This document shows, piece after piece, positions 34,012-45,432 of a stretch of DNA of 64,000 bases. This DNA comes from Conchocele bisecta. Lineage: Eukaryota; Mollusca; Bivalvia; Lucinida; Thyasiridae. Position 1 is the first letter of the stretch. Each line of letters opens with the position of its first letter. The position numbers and the translations under genes were made by a program. The stretch is from positions 70,050,828 through 70,114,827 of the forward strand of contig CM055274.1 in assembly GCA_029237695.1 (NCBI GenBank), in the 5' to 3' direction. Under the pieces are notes generated by a model. That model worked only from the letters and a program-made list of their open reading frames with translations. It had not been told where the DNA came from and searched no databases.

Positions 34012-34810
34012 TAGCCGATTTCATCAAAATTGCAAAGTATATTTTTCAAGCAAAATATACTTTGAGGGAGAAATTTTCAATTTAAGGATAAATTTATTAC
34101 TTTTTATTACAAAATGGCTGTGATAATGTAATAAATTCAGTTTAATAATTCTGCATGCTTTTAATCATCAAATATATGCAGTCGTTAGTTCTGTATGAAA
34201 TAATGCATTTCCGGAAAAATAAATGATTACTCCCTCAAAGTATACTTTGCTCGAAGAGTATGTCACGCCAGGGTGACACCGAGATAGTTTACTGAAGGGA
34301 CGGAACACCAAGCACGTTGTGGACAGAGACAACAAGGTATATATTTACAATGATGATGTATTTACATATAATGAAATGCATAAACAATGGATGGTAATGT
34401 CAGTACGGACAGCGTCCCCTGGATGAAGCCCCCAGATACAATCGCACAACCAAGGCACCGTCACTATTCTGGAACAGGTAGGTATAGTTCAACATTATGC
34501 ATCAGGTTCAAGATCCGATTTTAGAGTTCCGTTAATGATGATAGTGACGTTCTTATAACGTCATAAAGTTACTTGGAACTAGAATATACAGCCTACTTGG
34601 GCAGATGGGGCCAATATCACATGGGTGAACGTCCTTCGAGATTCATCTCGTCCTTTGACGGCATGACGTCACCGGAATGATGCCCCACTCGATACGCCCT
34701 TGGTTCACGCGGAGCAGAGTCCTCGCTGGTACACGGTGTCGTGTTGTGGACTCCAGAATAAATAGGTGTTGCGTACTGGTTCTACGCGTATACACCAGAT
34801 GGACGTGCCG

Positions 34811-34862
34811 TCGCTGGTTGCTGACTGGTTGGCTGACTGCCTGGCTGGCTTACTGGCTCGGA
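34811..34862 (+). repeat. CTGGCTGACTGG-like short tandem repeat
   Basis: A low-complexity run of GGTTG/GGCTG/ACTGG units inside the inserted element. It accounts for the Trp/Leu-rich open stretch there. Confidence 0.6.
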
Positions 34863-36680
34863 CTACAAAACACCAACGGTGTTGTTACCAGAATGTAACG
34901 TGTTATAGTCTCAATAATAGTCACAGTAGTGCACATGAAATCAATATTATGATTGCATGGCAATACTAAACAACATGATATATTACAATGATGAAACATG
35001 ATAAATTGCAATGTACACAAGGATATTTTCACTAATTGGAAGAAGGGGGCTGATGGAATTCATAAGTCGGAGAATGCGATATAACACATTAATGAACAGT
35101 CACTATATCTAGTGTACCCAACGATATATATCTTCACAGCCGTACATGTGAATACGGACTTCATTCACAGTTATTTACCATTCGTAAACAAACATTTAAT
35201 TGCGACAGGTCTTACCCTGATCAGACTGCCCGTGGCCAACTGCGCTAACTTAATAAAGAGCAACAATTACAATTACAATTATTTTTAATAAAGAGCAACT
35301 GTGCCAAGTATTTTCCTGTGCAGATTCACAGTATTACATTACTAATGATAAACACTGTATACTCTAATCAGACTGTAGGATTCCACAGGCTGACCCAAAG
35401 CATCAGTGATTGAAATAAATTATACTTCACATCATGTCCTTATTGCAGCTTGCTGACTGTATAAATCAGTGCATTTAGAGCAGAACTGTCTGATCTGGTC
35501 TATTCTGGTCGCAATAGCATTTACAATATTTACAATGCACTGTGAACGTGCATGCCTTAATAAAATGAATGTACAGACGACTGGGTTTGGAGTTTACATG
35601 CGTCCACCATAGAGTAAATGCAAGTCGTCCAGAAAATTCACGTTACAATTGTGACATGTTAAAATTGGCAATATTATCATGTATTGTACAGGGCGTAGAA
35701 CTGATATTGGACTGAATCGTAATATAAAATGCATAGCTAATTTTAATAAACATTTCAATCGTGTTCGCCCTTCGTTTACAAATAGAATAAATTGCTACTG
35801 CAATTAGTCGGAGTGACATGAAAAAAACCACATGAGAATAATATGCCATTACAATGCTCACGGAATCCTCCCACATGCCAGACCTGTAATCTTTATCATT
35901 TACACGTAAACACGACGTATTAATGAATCAGTTCGATTTGATTAAGGGAGATAATCTACATCAGCGGATACATGCCATACGGCTTTTATTGACCAAGCAT
36001 TTGGTCGAAATGGGTCCAAATAACTCAGGTAAATGAAATAGGGCAGTATTATCGAGGATACGATAACAATGCGGAGAATTACCGGTCTTGGCAAGATTCA
36101 GACTTAAATGACAGCATTAGAAAGTAACTAATAAACATATGTACTCACCAATTCCCAGTGAAGGCTTGTGATCCAATGTATTCACAAGAATGTTTTGACT
36201 GTCCGACTGCTAGAATATGGTTTGTGATAATATATATATGGCAACTCTAGCGCACAATTTTCCTACCGTAGACCGCCTGTCAATACAAAAACTCTGTGCC
36301 AACATTTGCCTTACAATTTTGCGTACTAAGTGGAATAATGTTCTAACAGTCAGTTTAGCTCATGAGATATCTGGTGAATTAATCTGAAATACTTTATTCG
36401 TAAGTAGATATGACCTACTCGGTATTCAGGCTAGCATCCAAGTCTGCATAGACGGTGTAAATCACCCAGCTGTAACCGGTGCAAAATCCAATACTAGTGA
36501 ACGGTTTCGGATAAAGCGCTATTCTCTCCAGCGGTGTATTCCACGGGAGCGATATTTCACACACGAATACCTATTCGATAGTCTGTACTAGATTATTAGA
36601 TTATTGTGCTCTAGACTAGTATTGTGTGACCCGTGTTACAAATAATGGATGATAAATAAAATAGTCGGCTTCAATTCGTG
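34863..36680. other. Interior of the inserted element
   Basis: About 1.8 kb without a recognisable transposase, exon or repeat shared with other parts of the window. Short direct repeats AATAAAGAGCAAC occur at about 35254 and 35286. Confidence 0.45.
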
Positions 36681-36716
36681 ACAGAGTATACTTTGCAATG
36701 TTGGTGAAATAGGCTA

Positions 36717-36823
36717 CTGGTGTCATAGTAGGAGCTGTGCTGGGGTCCATAGTGGGACTGGCCGTAGTGACGGGGATAGCGGTGATCGTATATATGAAGT
36801 GGATACGGCACCCGCAGAATCAG
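36717..36823 (+). pseudogene. Second paralog, transmembrane part of the split exon
   Basis: Encodes GVIVGAVLGSIVGLAVVTG and IAVIVYMKWIRHPQNQ, then a phase-0 donor CAG|GTAAAG. Residue for residue it parallels GVIVGAVFGS..GLALVTGIAIVVYRKLKPHSHNR of the first gene, including the donor position after the basic stop-transfer. It is the 3' continuation of 33611-34011. A matching cytoplasmic-tail exon was not found downstream. A LINE fragment occupies 37.2-38.4 kb. Confidence 0.75.
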
Positions 36824-37196
36824 GTAAAGAAATGCATTAGTAAATTATACATTCTGTCATATACCATTTCCTGTTGTCCGTCAGGTATAACATGTATAAC
36901 ATATACATGTGAATACGGATATGTGTTGTGATGGATCATGAATGAATGCGAAACAATGTAAGAGAAGACTAGACTACGTGAACACACATGGAGATCCGAA
37001 ACTACATATTACTAAGTAATACAATAGTACAGTGATTTTCAGCCGTTGGTGCCAGAAAATATAAAACGTCATAAACAAGTTCTACCTGTTTTAAGTTTCA
37101 CATCAAAATCAACAGCAAAATGCGAAAGTGTCTTAGATCTCATTGTAATTTTATACAGAGGAACTTACATAAGTGTTAATTTAAAGATGCTATTTA
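36824..37196. other. Spacer, nothing recognised
   Basis: No feature. TATAACATGTATAACATATAC is a local AT-rich near-repeat. Confidence 0.4.
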
Positions 37197-38420
37197 TTAC
37201 ATGAGTTTACTGATTTCATAAGATGCATCTATCGAACTGTATGAACATCGAATCTCCTTTACATTTACTTTACATTTATTTTCTACATAACATGCACAGG
37301 ACAAAAGGAAATCAGTGAAGAAAATGGTCAGAATGCCGGAAACAAATTGTACAGAAAACGTTCCGTGGTTTGATAACACTTTTTTGACTAGTGACGCCCA
37401 GTTTGCTTTACTTGGTGTGCATTGCATGTGTGCTAACATCATGTTGTATATACTTTTCATGTATTTGTGATCATCTAACGCAGATATTTTGAACCAAAAT
37501 ATGATTATATTTAGATAGCGTCGATGGACAAGTGGGGTACGACCAAGTTCTCCATAGACAAAGTCATTCTGCGTGTTTCTCTTAACACCTAGTAAACTTT
37601 TGCAAAACTGGAAATTAACTTTTTCTATTTGATTTCCTTGCACAAATCCCCATATTTCAGCCCCGTATTTAAGAATCGGTTGTATTAATTTATCAAATAA
37701 TTGTAATCTATGCGTGGGTGTTATGTTTGCAAATTTATACAGATATTTGTTAAGCTTGAACATATCTTTTTGTGCTTGACCCGATCATAAAGATTGTGTT
37801 TCCATGTTGCAAAAACTATGCCTAGATACGTGAATTTACTTACTATTTCGATAATAGAATTGCCATAATAGAAGTCTATGTTTCTTGGCAATCTAACTCC
37901 TTTTCGAAATACAAGTATTTTTGTTTTTCCCGTATTGACAGTTAATTTCCATTTCTCACAATATTATGAAAGTAGATTAAGTCCTGTTTGCATCCCGTGT
38001 TCCGATTCTGAGAAAATAACAATGTCATCAGCCTATAGTAAAATAAATAATTTTATCAATCCGATATCAATTCCTTCAATACCCTTAGTTTCGAATTCAG
38101 CCTCAAGGTCATTTACAAACATGCTAAACAGGAATGGAGATAGGCAATCACCCTGACGTACGCCCAATATGCACGAAAATTCACCGCTTAGCATGGTGGT
38201 ATGCTTTACGCGCGATGTAACATTGCTATACATGGATTTAAATATATTTAACATTTTCCCTCGCACTCCCATTTTTATTAATTTTAACCATAGATTATCA
38301 CGCACCACCTAATAAAACGCCTTTGAAAAATCCACAAAAGCACAATATAATTTCTAGCCCTTATTTAACATATGTGTAATGAGACCATGCAAAATAAATA
38401 TAGTATCCCATTCCCTTCCT
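37197..38420 (-). pseudogene. LINE reverse transcriptase fragment (5'-truncated, decayed)
   Basis: Minus-strand remains of a non-LTR retrotransposon. 38308-38033 encodes RT motifs GVRQGDCLSPFLFS and VNDLEAEFETKG. The next frame (about 38025-37770) carries ADDIVIFSESE, the catalytic DD region, then CEKWKLTVNTGKTKI and FTYLGIVF with an internal TAA. 37763-37197 encodes the conserved tail (QPILKYGAEIWGF, CKSLLGVKRNTQNDFVYGEL). Frameshifts and stops separate the pieces, and the endonuclease half is missing. The clade is not resolved. Confidence 0.85.
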
Positions 38421-38558
38421 GAACCCTGCTTGTGCTTCCACATACACATGATATTTTTATTTTCAGCCCAGCTAGATAGTCTATTATTTAAAACAAGTAT
38501 ATAATTAAAATAAATATATGCACACATATTAATGTTTTTATACAAATTAATACACTAG

Positions 38559-39019
38559 AGAACAAGATACTCAGCAGGAACAAGACGCCCACATCCACAC
38601 ACACTTCGTCGCAAACAGCGTTCACAAATACAACAGTTAGAGGAGCCGCAAGCAATAATAGCGCCAAACATACAACGGAACAGAGCGTAATAACTAATAT
38701 TGGCGATAGACATACACCAACGAAAAATACCATGCCTACTACTAGCGAGATTCGTGCAACACAGCAGAACATCATGACTACCTTTAGCGATATACATGCA
38801 GTCACCAACACAAAACAGAGCACCGTAAGCGGCGTTAGTAATATAAATACAACACCGCCGAATGTCGCAACTAACTCGGGTGATTTACATGCCATTCCAC
38901 TACTGTTGACGGTACCAATACATTTGTGTAGAAGACGATACCGTGTAGAAGTGCTTGCTGTATGTCGAACTTTGGAGAAGTATCAGAATAATTATAACAA
39001 GCTCACCGCAGTAATATGA
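38559..39019 (+). CDS. Third mucin-like exon fragment
   Basis: An open frame of about 153 codons after a possible acceptor (TTAATACACTAG, phase 1, as in both other mucin exons). It is rich in Thr, Ser and Asn without tandem repeats (NKTPTSTHTSSQTAFTNTT, TPTKNTMPTTSEIRATQQN, SNINTTPPNVATNSGD), with several N-glycosylation sequons. It ends LLTVPIHLCRRRYRVEVLAV and runs to a stop at 39017-39019 without a clear membrane span. Possibly the stalk of a third, truncated member of the family. The acceptor tract is weak, and identity rests on composition. Confidence 0.4.
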
Positions 39020-39769
39020 TATGATGGAATTATGCTTAATACATCGCATGTAGTATCACGGTTCCCACGTTTCGACCCAATGCATTTATCTCAAGGAGTC
39101 AGTTGATTACAATCAGCTAAGTGGCATCCATTTCAGATAATCATTGTAATATCTAAATTGGATGTTGCTTAGATGCTTTCACTGGAGGAATGGGGCTCGT
39201 CCACACATGTTATGTTTCTAACCCAATATAGATCATCATTTTCAGGTTACAGGAGTGTGACATGCGATCGGCAGCTACAATGGCCACACAACCCATACAA
39301 CCCATTTGTTTCCAGTCACAGCCACGTATCAGCAAATTTCATGAGGCTTTGGGCCGAAGCGTTGGAACAGTGGGTTTATAGTATATTAAACAGAATAATT
39401 ATAAACACTAAAGCATACCCTCGAAGCCACACAATGGCAACTTATCATTTTGATTTGAAGATTGTAGGATGTGTCAGCGAATAGTGTCACAGTCAGGATA
39501 AACGCCGATATACGATGGACTGAGACGACTCCCAAAATCATTGCGGACATATTTGTTTTTATTGAGCTTTATTGGCACGCGAATATGTCATCGGACACAT
39601 TCGATCGTGAGGACATATTCGCACCTTTCAACTGGAAGCGACAAACCGATGCGCTCTCTGCTGTTGCGTTGTAGCTCGTGGCGATACACACAATGTCTGT
39701 CCATGCAGTTTAACTCTGTCATTCTAAACATCTCACAGTATTATTACTCATATGCTCATTTCCGGATTT
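39020..39769. other. Mixed sequence with an open stretch of unknown nature
   Basis: A 67-codon open stretch at 39471-39674, after a possible acceptor ATTGTAG, reads protein-like (DIRWTETTPKIIADIFVFIE, DREDIFAPFNWKRQ) and ends in TAG. I recognise no family and would not call it a gene. 39245-39260 has GGTTACAGGAGTGTGAC, an end motif of the TGGCTGTGACTGG repeat family. Confidence 0.25.
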
Positions 39770-39990
39770 TTTCGGATGGCTATGACTGGAGAAATGAGAC
39801 TGATGGGTTTTGCGAGCAGTGTAGATCCAGATCAGCCTGTGCATCCGCACAGTCTGATCAGGTTCTGCACTGTTCGCCATTCCATTAAGGAAACACCCGG
39901 GATGCTCCTAACACGCAGTATAGATCAGTGTCAGGCTACATGAGTGTGTTATTTAATCAGGAGCTATACTTGTATACACCCATAAGCGCC
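39770..39990 (+). mobile_element. TGGCTGTGACTGG repeat family, copy 2
   Basis: Contains GATGGCTATGACTGGAGAAA, GATCCAGATCAGCCTG, CGCACAGTCTGATCAGG, and the reverse end CAGTCACAGCCACAC near 39998. It is the reverse orientation of 13465-13705. Confidence 0.65.
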
Positions 39991-40107
39991 ATTTCTCAGT
40001 CACAGCCACACAGCAGATACGAGTTATTTTGAAAATATCGGGAAAATACTGACATACACTACATTTCTTGATGAGACGGCTTAATACACGTTATCAAAAC
40101 AAATCTG

Positions 40108-40338
40108 GAGGCCGTTTCACTAAACTTCGTACGACTAAAATGTTCGTAAGTGCAAAATCATGATAGTCTGTAAATTTCTTATCAATAATTTTTTATTGTA
40201 AACAATTATTGGATTTACATTTATTGAGCATAGGCTTCATATGCAGCATATGCTCAATAAATGTAAATCCATCAATTGAAATTTCCAGACGATCTTAAAT
40301 TTGCACTTACGTCGTACGAAATTTAGTGAAACGGCCCC
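40108..40338. mobile_element. Palindromic MITE family M, copy 3
   Basis: Ends GGCCGTTTCACTAAACTTCG and TTTAGTGAAACGGCC. The centre GGCTTCATATGCAGC is flanked by mirrored TTATTGAGCATA and TATGCTCAATAA. About 230 bases, full length. Confidence 0.85.
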
Positions 40339-40412
40339 TTGATTCTGTGTCCATTCCGATACGAAACTCCTACGTGTATCCTAGCCTTGTCCGATAAACC
40401 TTATATCAAAAG

Positions 40413-40790
40413 ACACTGCTGTCTGTTCCACGTTTTACTGCCGATGTACAATGTCTGTTAAACACATTAAATCTAAACAGTATTTAAATGTGAATATTAA
40501 TATGAAAAAGTCACACCCCCCCCCCCAAACAAAAAAAGGGAAAAGGGAATTTAACGAGGAGCAAAAAAGAGGTGAGGATGTGAGAAGTATGATCGACAAA
40601 CGACAGCAAATGAAAATTGACTCCGAGATATGGCTATATAGCTTGGAAATGATGTAACTATGAAAACAAAAGTTATATTTTGAAAATCGGTTCCCATGTT
40701 CCAAAATTATATTTAAAAAAGTATATTTTTAGCAAATATGTTATATTTCCATACGACATTGTTTATATTTCGCAATGAAACAAACTTTGA
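40413..40790. mobile_element. MITE family G, partial copy
   Basis: The left end CTGTCTGTTCCACGTTTTAC with TGCCGA, then AAAAAGTCACACCCCC, then the interior ATTGACTCCGAGATATGGC and TTTTGAAAATCGG shared with families F and G. The right end is not visible. Confidence 0.65.
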
Positions 40791-40839
40791 TTGAATGTCA
40801 TCAAATAAAAACACACGGATGATTAATTCTTTGTTATTA

Positions 40840-41310
40840 ACGGATGCGTATGCTGATCTGGATCTACACAGGACGCACAATCCATAAGCCCCAAATCTCC
40901 AGTCACAGCCACATATAAATACTTGTTGAAAAGGTCATTTAAATTCAATTTATCGTATCTGTCCTGAGATTGAAACCAACATTAAATTGACTATTGGCCT
41001 CAGAATGACATTATTTCATGCTTTAATATACACCTTAGTAAGTACAATTACGTTAATTAATTTAATAATTGTAACGAACGGGTTCATGAAAATATCAGGT
41101 TGGTCAGATATATGTATGCTAGTTTTCTTGAAATTGATATAAATAGAGGATCTTACTTGAATTATGATTTTAATATGATATTTATTAAACGATGAATGAA
41201 ACACACATCACTCTTCTAACAATACATATCATTATCAGGCTACAGGAGTGTACCATTTTATAAACATAAACCATATTTCTCCAGTCACAACCACATACAT
41301 TGTATTGGAA
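40840..41310 (-). mobile_element. Two fragments of the TGGCTGTGACTGG repeat family
   Basis: CTGATCTGGATCTACAC and CCAGTCACAGCCACATAT (40855-40915). Then ATCAGGCTACAGGAGTGTAC and CCAGTCACAACCACAT (41235-41297). Both are diverged. Confidence 0.55.
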
Positions 41311-41698
41311 TAGCAATATCCCTAAATGGTTTTGTACATGTTTATTACATATAATTAGTTTCCGGATATCGGCATAATATGTTGTACAAGCTATTAAAAT
41401 GGCCAAAATCGTGGGGTAAGGTACCCTATAATGGTGACAATGGCTTTCGTCTGAAAATACGACTTTCATTTGTAAGTAAGAGTTTCGTCGTGGTTATATA
41501 AAACACTGCACAGTCCTATAAAAGCATACATTATTCATTCGCCAATCATAAGGTATGTCAGTGATTGGATAACGCCCTGTATTGATTGTACGTATTCATG
41601 TAGATCAGTACCTACGTTGGCCATGCAATGTAATTTTGGAATGCAATGATCTGTTATAAATGTCCGGAGGGTGCACATAAACTCGAGCTCTGGTCAAG

Positions 41699-41706
41699 TA
41701 TATAAG
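41699..41706 (+). promoter_or_regulatory. TATA box of the serine protease gene
   Basis: TATATAAG lies 49 bases upstream of the start codon at 41755, preceded by GGTCAAG. A start site about 28 bases downstream (near 41730) would leave a 5' UTR of about 25 bases. It would exclude the earlier in-frame ATG at 41722. Confidence 0.5.
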
Positions 41707-41754
41707 GTTGTCTGACACAGCATGGCCAGTTGCTACGACACCGTTGAATATAAC

Positions 41755-41803
41755 ATGGCAAGCACATTCTCTATACGTTATGCGTTGCCATTTGTGCTCG
41801 CAG
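41755..41803 (+). CDS. Serine protease exon 1 (signal peptide)
   Basis: ATG at 41755, then 16 codons MASTFSIRYALPFVLA, ending in a strong donor GCAG|GTGAGT in phase 1. Joined in phase to exon 2 (50418), the hydrophobic core continues as GVVLANGG, giving a complete signal peptide across the junction. This agreement of phase and of signal-peptide structure is the main support. An in-frame ATG at 41722 would add 11 polar residues and weaken the signal peptide. The TATA box position also favours 41755. Intron 1 is 8.6 kb of repeats. Confidence 0.65.
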
Positions 41804-41867
41804 GTGAGTTATTTCTTTCATTTCAATATTACATGTACTTCATGTAGACATGGATGCGACTGGTGCG

Positions 41868-41975
41868 ACGTTCGCACCAATAATACTTCTGTCGGTTTTG
41901 CGAAGAATCGATTTCCGTATCTCCGACACGGAAATCGATTCTTCGCAAAAACGACAATTATTATTGGTGTGGCAA
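41868..41975. mobile_element. Palindrome, core of the 12.1-kb foldback family
   Basis: GAAGAATCGATTTCCGT pairs with CGGAAATCGATTCTTC around CATCTCCGA. The outer arms GCACCAATAATA pair with TATTATTGGTGT. Inserted about 65 bases after exon 1. Confidence 0.75.
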
Positions 41976-42220
41976 TATATTTATAATAGGATGAGTTGTC
42001 GGTCAATCTGCACAATTTATAATATGATGTCTCTACATTGTAAGCAGAGTATACCCTGATCAGATTATATATCTGTGGCTGGGCTGGTCTGGGTCTGCAC
42101 GGGTTGTACATTATATGTAATCAATATTCTACCATGTCGCGTCATAATCTCGCGTTGCATGTAAGTTTACATTTATAGCGGAATGTGAATCTTGTTCATA
42201 CATGTACTACTATCAAGGTA

Positions 42221-42579
42221 TATGATCACGTGGTACTAACAACAACAACAAGTACTGAAACTTCCAGAATCCATCCGATTCAAATTACGTATTATTTTAT
42301 ATTTTCATTATTACGTGACGGATTTTGATCTATGGCGCATCAAACGCGTCTTGTCAAGCTGCATTTGGTCGTCTCTGTACTTTGGCCCAAACTTATGTCG
42401 TTTTTGCGAAGAATCGACTCCCGTGTAGGTGCAGCTCATGAAGACGCGTTTGCTGCGCCATATGTCATCAAAATCCGTTTCATATTAAGCAAAATATCAA
42501 ATAATACTTACTTTCGAGTGGGCAAGATTTCAACACTTTCAGCTACTGTTGTTGTTGTTATAACCACGTGAGCATGCAC
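42221..42579. mobile_element. Foldback element, copy 2
   Basis: Related to 12081-12509: ATGATCACGTGGTACTAAC at the left, TATGGCGCATCAAACGC and TTTTTGCGAAGAATCGA inside, and ATAACCACGTGAGCATGCAC at the right. About half of the central palindrome has been lost. Confidence 0.7.
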
Positions 42580-42819
42580 CTTGTCTATGACATAATTGTA
42601 GTCAATAACAGAAAGTAGATCGCTTATCCCAGGGACACGTGTGATTGTGAGGTACCGTGGAACCTCTCACACACTGGCTAGGGTGACCGGTTTTGAGAGC
42701 TGTCACTATAAAAAAAAAACGGATGACTAACAAGCGTGTGTGCATTGCGGTCATGAACAGATATTACTATTGGAGGAAAACAGCAAGGAAACATACCAAA
42801 ATTAAGCAAACCTAACGTT

Positions 42820-43900
42820 TCCCTGCACTCAACTTCAATGATAATTGCTTCATAAGAGTGATGTGATACATAGAGAATAGTAGGTTAGTGCCGTGAATGG
42901 GAAAAAATATCTGGCAAGGCTCATGAAACGGGATGGGCGAGGCTCTGCCGAGCACATCCCGTTTCCGTGCCGCGTCAGATAATTGTTTCCATCCACGGCA
43001 CTAACCTACTATTCTATTTATCCCGTCAACACCTACAAATGGCTGTAAAATTCAAAAATAGTATTGACTGAATATCAAAATGTTTCACGGCACCGTGTTT
43101 TACGGCACATACGCACTGTGTTGACGTGATAAATGAATATAACATATGTAAATATTGTCTTTTTACTGTATACTATATGGTTCGTTGAGTTGCCATCTCC
43201 GCCATCTTTGTATGTACAAGCCATCGTACAGTTTCACCACTTCGTGTGTTTGACACATACAGCAAATAATATGACATTAAACCAAATACATAATAGACAT
43301 AAATGACAACGGCAAATCAGATGCACAGCCTATGTTAGTGTACACGTTACCCATAGGTAAAGTCATATTTACTCGCATAGTAGCTGAGCGGACACCGGGG
43401 ACAATACACTCGGATAACTGCTTACATTGTAACTGGATTTGGTAGCTAATAACAGAGTACAGTAGTGGGTATATATGGTATGTGTTGTGTGGATGGTGAT
43501 ACACTGTGCGATTTCCTGTGTATGAGGCTATCTATAATGGTGGTTCATGTTGTTAAAAACACAGGCACAAACCTGACCAGAAAACAGACATATTTTACAG
43601 TTTGGTGTAATATAATGGATACGAGTCCGTCGTTCTCCTGCCTTTTCTATATGTGATTAGCTTACATTATATCATAAGTTATACCTCACATTTTAAGCTA
43701 AAATGGCAGGACAGGTGAAACTGGCTGATGGCTGGAACACACAAAGATGGCCGACTTGGTCACTCCATGTTCCGTATAGGATACAGTAACGAGGCAGTAT
43801 TCACATATACTCTCGGAAACAAGCAATTTACACGTGCATCTCAGCAAATTGTGCCAGTAAAACACGTGATTTCGCAGCATTTTAGTCAAATCGTTACATG
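42820..43900. mobile_element. Repeat family J copy with a nested foldback MITE
   Basis: The J-type sequence (TTGAGTTGCCATCTCCGCC at 43178, CAGTTTCACCACTTCG, CGTTACCCATAGGTAA, tail GATGGCTGGAACACAC) is interrupted at 42868-43135 by the reverse copy of the element at 145-455. The nesting dates J as older than the foldback MITE. Confidence 0.65.
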
Positions 43901-44279
43901 AGCCAAGATGCTAGAAAGGGCAAATACACCGGTATGGGACAAACGTTTCCGAAACACATTCTCCGACGGACATAATCTGTGACGTAATTTTATTGTCGAT
44001 TTTCTTTAAAATCTTCCGAACAAACGGACGAATTTTTATGATACGCAGCGAACGAAATACGCTATTTCTTTCATTCACGCTCCAGATTTGTATTTACATT
44101 GATGGTAACTGCAAAATTACAGAATTGTGCAAACTGCACAATAAAAGTCAACAACTTTGCTGCGCAATGTTTCATCATAAAATCCGTCATTCCGTTAGAA
44201 AGATATAAACCACGTGATTCCACACCCTGAATAACGGGGAACGTAATATTGCATGTGTCGTCGGTGTGATCACCATCAT
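43901..44279. other. Spacer, nothing recognised
   Basis: No exon-like segment. A few short open stretches on both strands without domains. Confidence 0.4.
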
Positions 44280-44525
44280 CTGGGGGCCGTTTCACTAAAC
44301 TTCGTACGACTAAAATGTTCGTAAGTGCAAAATTATGATAGTCTGTAAATTTCACATTAACATTGTTTTCTTGTAAATAATTATTGGTTTTACATTTATT
44401 GAGCATAGGCTGCATATGCAGCCTATGCTCAATAAATGTAAAGCCATACATTTAAGTTTACAGACGATCTTAAATTTGCACTTACGAACATTTTAGTCGT
44501 AAGAAGTTTAATGAAACGGGCCCCA
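44280..44525. mobile_element. Palindromic MITE family M, copy 4
   Basis: The most complete copy: GGGGGCCGTTTCACTAAAC at the left, AATGAAACGGGCCCCAG at the right, and a perfect central palindrome GGCTGCATATGCAGCC between mirrored halves. Confidence 0.88.
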
Positions 44526-45432
44526 GAACTATAGCCGGTTGGGAATGATTTCGAAAAAAACCCATTTAATATGCATGTAATTAAATAAAATAGCCAAAAA
44601 CGATTACAGTTAAGAGGACGGCGTCAGCTGTACATGATGGAAAGTATTTTGGCATTGTTTGTGTTTCGTGGGTATCAGCGTTATCAATCGAAACAAATAC
44701 ATATTTTACTAGCGTAGACCCTGATAAGAGTATTCGGGTGCGTAGGCTGATGTGGGACGCTCATTAATGTCTATTTCCCTCGACGCTATTTGACCCCGTG
44801 TTACCACGGGTAGCAGCCATTATCCGGTATAGGCCGATATAGTGGGATACATCACTTACAGCACGGGTGTCCGCATGTACGGATTATCTTCCCGTGCTCA
44901 AAGCATTGCTTGTATAAGCTAATCCTACTGCGCGTATGCACGGGCTGATTTTTGCTGCGTATTTTGTAAGGGTCGTTAAGGGTCGTGTGTACTCTTTTGT
45001 CAGTCTGGGGCCTGTCTAATCTGATATCTTCTTAGAGCCAGATGAAATCCGTCTGTATCTCTTTCTCGTACTTTCCACAAATGGTTAGTCAATGTTTTTT
45101 AGAATAATGTACATTACATGCACGTGTCGATTACGCATTTAAAACATACATATTACAGATCCAAGGAGTTGTGTTTTAAATTCCAGAACACTGATTGAAT
45201 GTGCAACTATTATCCAGGGTTGTTCACAGTACACATACAACTGACAAAGCTGCTTTCAAACTTGAAATAATAAGCACGTGCTCATGTCAAACTCGTGCAG
45301 CATGCTTCTTCATGTACATGCAATCACTCACTCGGCTACCTGATATTAACGTTTGCATGTGCTTCTCATGACATGTGTACATGCCATGGCGAATATACAC
45401 TGTAGTATTGAGTATACAAAGGGGCGTCATTT
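44526..45432. other. Intronic sequence with a small foldback fragment
   Basis: 44862-44903 (CACGGGTGTCCGCATGTACG, GGATTATC, CGTGCTCAAAGC) is a deleted copy of the palindrome at 26890. Otherwise nothing is recognised. Confidence 0.45.

Larger units (their letters stand above)
34012..36716. mobile_element. Inverted-repeat DNA element inserted in the paralog exon
   Basis: The ends TAGCCGATTTCATC (left) and GGTGAAATAGGCTA (right) are inverted repeats over about 35 bases, continuing into TTGCAAAGTATA. A direct duplication CTG flanks the element (34009-34011 and 36717-36719). Removing the insert and one CTG would leave the exon in frame across the GPGT/GVIVG site, exactly as in the first gene. Inside, an inner inverted repeat AAAATATACTTTGAGGGAG (34052-34075 with 34232-34255) indicates a nested MITE. 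No transposase was recognised. The superfamily is unknown. Confidence 0.8.

Noticed and set aside
41722..41754. Upstream in-frame ATG as the protease start
   Set aside because: It would add polar residues before the signal peptide and lies upstream of the start site expected from the TATA box.
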